Positions 4,759 through 6,045 of a DNA stretch of 6,045 bases are shown here, in pieces. The DNA comes from an uncultured Eggerthellaceae bacterium (GTDB lineage Bacteria > Actinomycetota > Coriobacteriia > Coriobacteriales > Eggerthellaceae), in NCBI GenBank assembly GCA_958454405.1, contig CAUEBO010000103.1:1-6045 (forward strand). Reading direction: 5' to 3'. The translations under genes were made by a program, and so were the position numbers. The notes under the pieces were generated by a model. It ran no database searches, was not told the origin of the DNA, and was given only the letters and a program-made list of their open reading frames with translations. The number at the start of each line of letters is the position of its first letter. The first letter of the stretch is position 1.

Positions 4759-4812
4759 AAGCAGCCTGTTTTCAAGCTGCTCATCGAAGCAACCTGAACG
4801 CAAGCTGCTCAT
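4759..4812 (-). repeat. Tandem stem-loops between tRNA-Trp and secE
   Basis: Two units (4787-4812 and 4759-4784, period 28 bp, 21/26 identical) each fold in the minus-strand transcript into a 10-pair stem with a tetraloop. The first is GAGCAGCUUG, loop CGUU, CAGGUUGCUU; the second has the same 5' strand, loop AAAA, then CAGGCUGCUU. Four of the five differences fall in the loop; the fifth changes a G-C pair to G-U, keeping the stem. The downstream unit is followed by GUUUGG, a modest U-tract, so it may act as a partial terminator or processing signal after the tRNA. Confidence 0.75.
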
Positions 4813-4823
4813 AGCTTTCGAGC

Positions 4824-4900
4824 TGGCAGGCCAGGAGGGACTCGAACCCCCAACATGCGGTTTTGGAGACCGCCGCTCTACCAATTGGAGCTACTGGCCT
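4824..4900 (-). tRNA. tRNA-Trp (anticodon CCA)
   Basis: A full cloverleaf is present in 77 nt. The acceptor stem is AGGCCAG/CTGGCCT, the D-stem GCTC/GAGC with a 9-nt loop, and the anticodon stem GCGGT/ACCGC with loop CTCCAAA. The variable loop has 5 nt. The T-stem GGGGG/CCCTC (one G-U) closes a loop reading TTCGAGT. The anticodon CCA decodes UGG (Trp). The discriminator base is G and the 3' CCA is encoded (4826-4824). It lies 24 nt after rpmG and upstream of secE, probably cotranscribed and then processed. Confidence 0.97.
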
Positions 4901-4924
4901 ATGCTCGTGCAAACCTCTGATGCG

Positions 4925-5074
4925 CTATCGAGTCTCTTTGTGCACGGTATGGCACCGGCACCACTTGCAGTACTTCTTCAACTCGAGGCGATCAGGATTG
5001 TTCTGCTTGTTCTTCTTGGTCGTGTAGTTACGGCGCTTGCACTCCGTACACGCCAAGGTGACCAACGTACGCAT
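4925..5074 (-). CDS. rpmG: 50S ribosomal protein L33, zinc-binding form
   Basis: L33 is a small 50S protein near the E site. This 49-residue copy has the two pairs of a zinc ribbon, CTEC (9-12) and CKWC (36-39), so it is the C-plus, zinc-binding paralogue type rather than the zinc-independent form induced under zinc starvation. The conserved YTTKKNKQNNPDRLELKKYC stretch and the HTVHKE end are intact. The correct ATG is at 5074, preceded by AGAAGGAG at a 5-nt spacing. A longer in-frame reading to 5149 would run into the tuf hairpin and adds non-conserved residues. It sits between tuf and tRNA-Trp, the usual place beside secE and nusG. Confidence 0.97.
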   Translation of the reverse strand: MRTLVTLACTECKRRNYTTKKNKQNNPDRLELKKYCKWCRCHTVHKETR

Positions 5075-5134
5075 GAATTCTCCTTCTGCCTTGTCTTGAA
5101 AACGAGCTCGATCGCATACACATGAATCGCATAA

Positions 5135-5160
5135 GCGGGGCCCGCGCAAGCGGGCCCCGC
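5135..5160 (-). terminator. GC hairpin downstream of tuf
   Basis: GCGGGGCCCGC (5135-5145) and GCGGGCCCCGC (5150-5160) form a perfect 11-bp stem with a 4-nt loop, 16 nt past the tuf stop. On the transcript it is followed by UUAUGCGAUUC, not a proper U-run, so termination may be partial or the stem may protect the tuf mRNA 3' end. Just downstream, ATCGCATA occurs twice (5111-5118 and 5127-5134). I found no clear promoter for rpmG in the gap, so readthrough from tuf is likely. Confidence 0.6.
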
Positions 5161-5176
5161 GATGTGCTGAAGGTGC

Positions 5177-6045
5177 TTACTTGATGATCTTCGTCACGCG
5201 ACCGGAGCCGACCGTGCGGCCACCCTCGCGGATAGCGAAGCGCAGGCCCTCTTCCATGGCGATCGGGTGAATGAGCTCGCCCTTGATCTCCACGTTGTCA
5301 CCCGGCATGACCATCTCGGTGCCCTCGGGAAGGTGGGCAACGCCCGTCACGTCCGTGGTGCGGAAGTAGAACTGCGGACGGTAGCCGTCGAAGAACGGCG
5401 TGTGGCGGCCGCCCTCTTCCTTCGTCAGGATGTAGACCTGGCCCTCGAACTCGGTGTGCGGGGTCACGCTGCCGGGCTTGCAGAGAACCTGGCCGCGCAC
5501 GATGTCCTCGCGCTTGATGCCGCGGAGCAGGCAGCCGATGTTGTCGCCGGCCTGGGCCTCGTCGAGCAGCTTGCGGAACATCTCGATGCCGGTGCAGACC
5601 GTGTTGGCGGTCTCCTTGATGCCGATGATCTCCAGCGGGTCGTTCACGTGCAGCGTGCCGCGCTCCACACGGCCGGTGGCGACGGTGCCGCGGCCGGTGA
5701 TGGTCATGGTGTCCTCAACGGCCATCAGGAACGGCTTGTCGATCATGCGCTCCGGCGTGGGGATGTAGGAATCGACCGCGTCCATGAGCTCCCAGACCTT
5801 CTCCTGCCACTCTTTGTCGCCCTCGAGGGCCTTCAGAGCGGAACCGCGGATGATCGGGGTGTCGTCGCCGGGGAACTCGTAAGAGTCGAGCAGCTCGCGG
5901 ACTTCCATCTCGACGAGCTCCAGGAGCTCCTCGTCGTCCACCATGTCGCACTTGTTCAGGAACACGACGATGTAGGGAACGCCGACCTGGCGGGCGAGCA
6001 GGATGTGCTCGCGGGTCTGGGCCATGGGGCCGTCGGTGGCGGCGA
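5177..6045 (-). CDS. tuf: Elongation factor Tu, 5' end beyond window
   Basis: EF-Tu carries aminoacyl-tRNA to the ribosome as a GTP complex. The window holds the last 288 residues; by comparison with E. coli EF-Tu about 105 N-terminal residues, including the P-loop and switch regions, lie to the right. Visible are the end of the G domain with the NKCD guanine motif and SALKALEG, then domains 2 (GRGTVATGRVERG) and 3 (GGRHTPFFDGYRPQFYFRTTDVTG, ending GRVTKIIK). Residues tied in E. coli to resistance against kirromycin (L120, Q124, Y160, A375), pulvomycin (R230, R333) and GE2270A (V226, G257, G275) all appear in the sensitive form. Transcription continues toward rpmG past a GC hairpin. Confidence 0.98.
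   Translation of the reverse strand, partial: AATDGPMAQTREHILLARQVGVPYIVVFLNKCDMVDDEELLELVEMEVRELLDSYEFPGDDTPIIRGSALKALEGDKEWQEKVWELMDAVDSYIPTPERMIDKPFLMAVEDTMTITGRGTVATGRVERGTLHVNDPLEIIGIKETANTVCTGIEMFRKLLDEAQAGDNIGCLLRGIKREDIVRGQVLCKPGSVTPHTEFEGQVYILTKEEGGRHTPFFDGYRPQFYFRTTDVTGVAHLPEGTEMVMPGDNVEIKGELIHPIAMEEGLRFAIREGGRTVGSGRVTKIIK

Noticed and set aside
5075..5149. Longer start for L33 adding 25 residues
   Set aside because: The added residues are not L33-like and lie over the tuf hairpin. The ATG at 5074 has a strong ribosome site at proper spacing.
5177..6045. Possible elfamycin-resistant EF-Tu because of GTVATG instead of GTVVTG
   Set aside because: By E. coli numbering the Ala falls at 227, not at the resistance position 226. 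GTVATG is common in Gram-positive EF-Tu, and the other resistance positions are wild type.

Overview
The window is high-GC DNA carrying a translation and secretion gene cluster in the order tuf, rpmG, tRNA-Trp, secE, nusG, rplK, rplA, all read leftward on the minus strand. Every gene and convincing promoter I see is on this strand. The layout, GC-rich codon use and a Gram-positive/actinobacterial type LexA site point to an Actinomycetota member. My best guess is a Coriobacteriia/Eggerthellaceae-like gut bacterium, but that is an inference from general resemblance, not a search.

Right to left, in transcription order: the 3' two-thirds of tuf (EF-Tu) enters from the right edge and is followed by a perfect 11-bp GC hairpin. 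Then come rpmG (L33, zinc-binding form), tRNA-Trp with an encoded CCA, and two tandem 24-nt stem-loops with matching stems but different tetraloops. secE (with a long basic N-terminal extension) and nusG follow, separated by 3 nt. A 111-bp leader precedes rplK (L11, with a C-terminal tail of about 27 residues beyond the usual end). A 96-bp gap with two hairpins precedes rplA (L1), which ends at a clear Rho-independent terminator. These genes make ribosomal proteins, the tRNA delivery factor, the antitermination factor and a Sec translocon subunit.

Left of the rplA terminator lies about 600 bp with no convincing protein gene. It is not featureless. A good sigma-A-type promoter (TTGGCA, 17 bp, TCTAAT) fires leftward out of the terminator tail, and a palindromic LexA/SOS-type box sits between its -35 and -10. 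Downstream are a 28-nt inverted repeat pair (24/28 identical, all four differences transitions), a hairpin between those arms, and a very GC-rich block of hairpins. The best reading is a DNA-damage-inducible structured transcript, or a long leader reading toward the next operon.

The left third holds a two-gene unit: a membrane-anchored SPFH/Band 7 protein and a 64-residue ribbon-helix-helix (Arc-like) protein. Its promoter is overlapped by a perfect 10-bp inverted repeat and followed by a second, different 16-bp palindrome, so the small DNA-binding protein may autoregulate the pair. The small gene ends inside an interspersed palindromic repeat (about 98-301), which appears to supply its last codons and stop.
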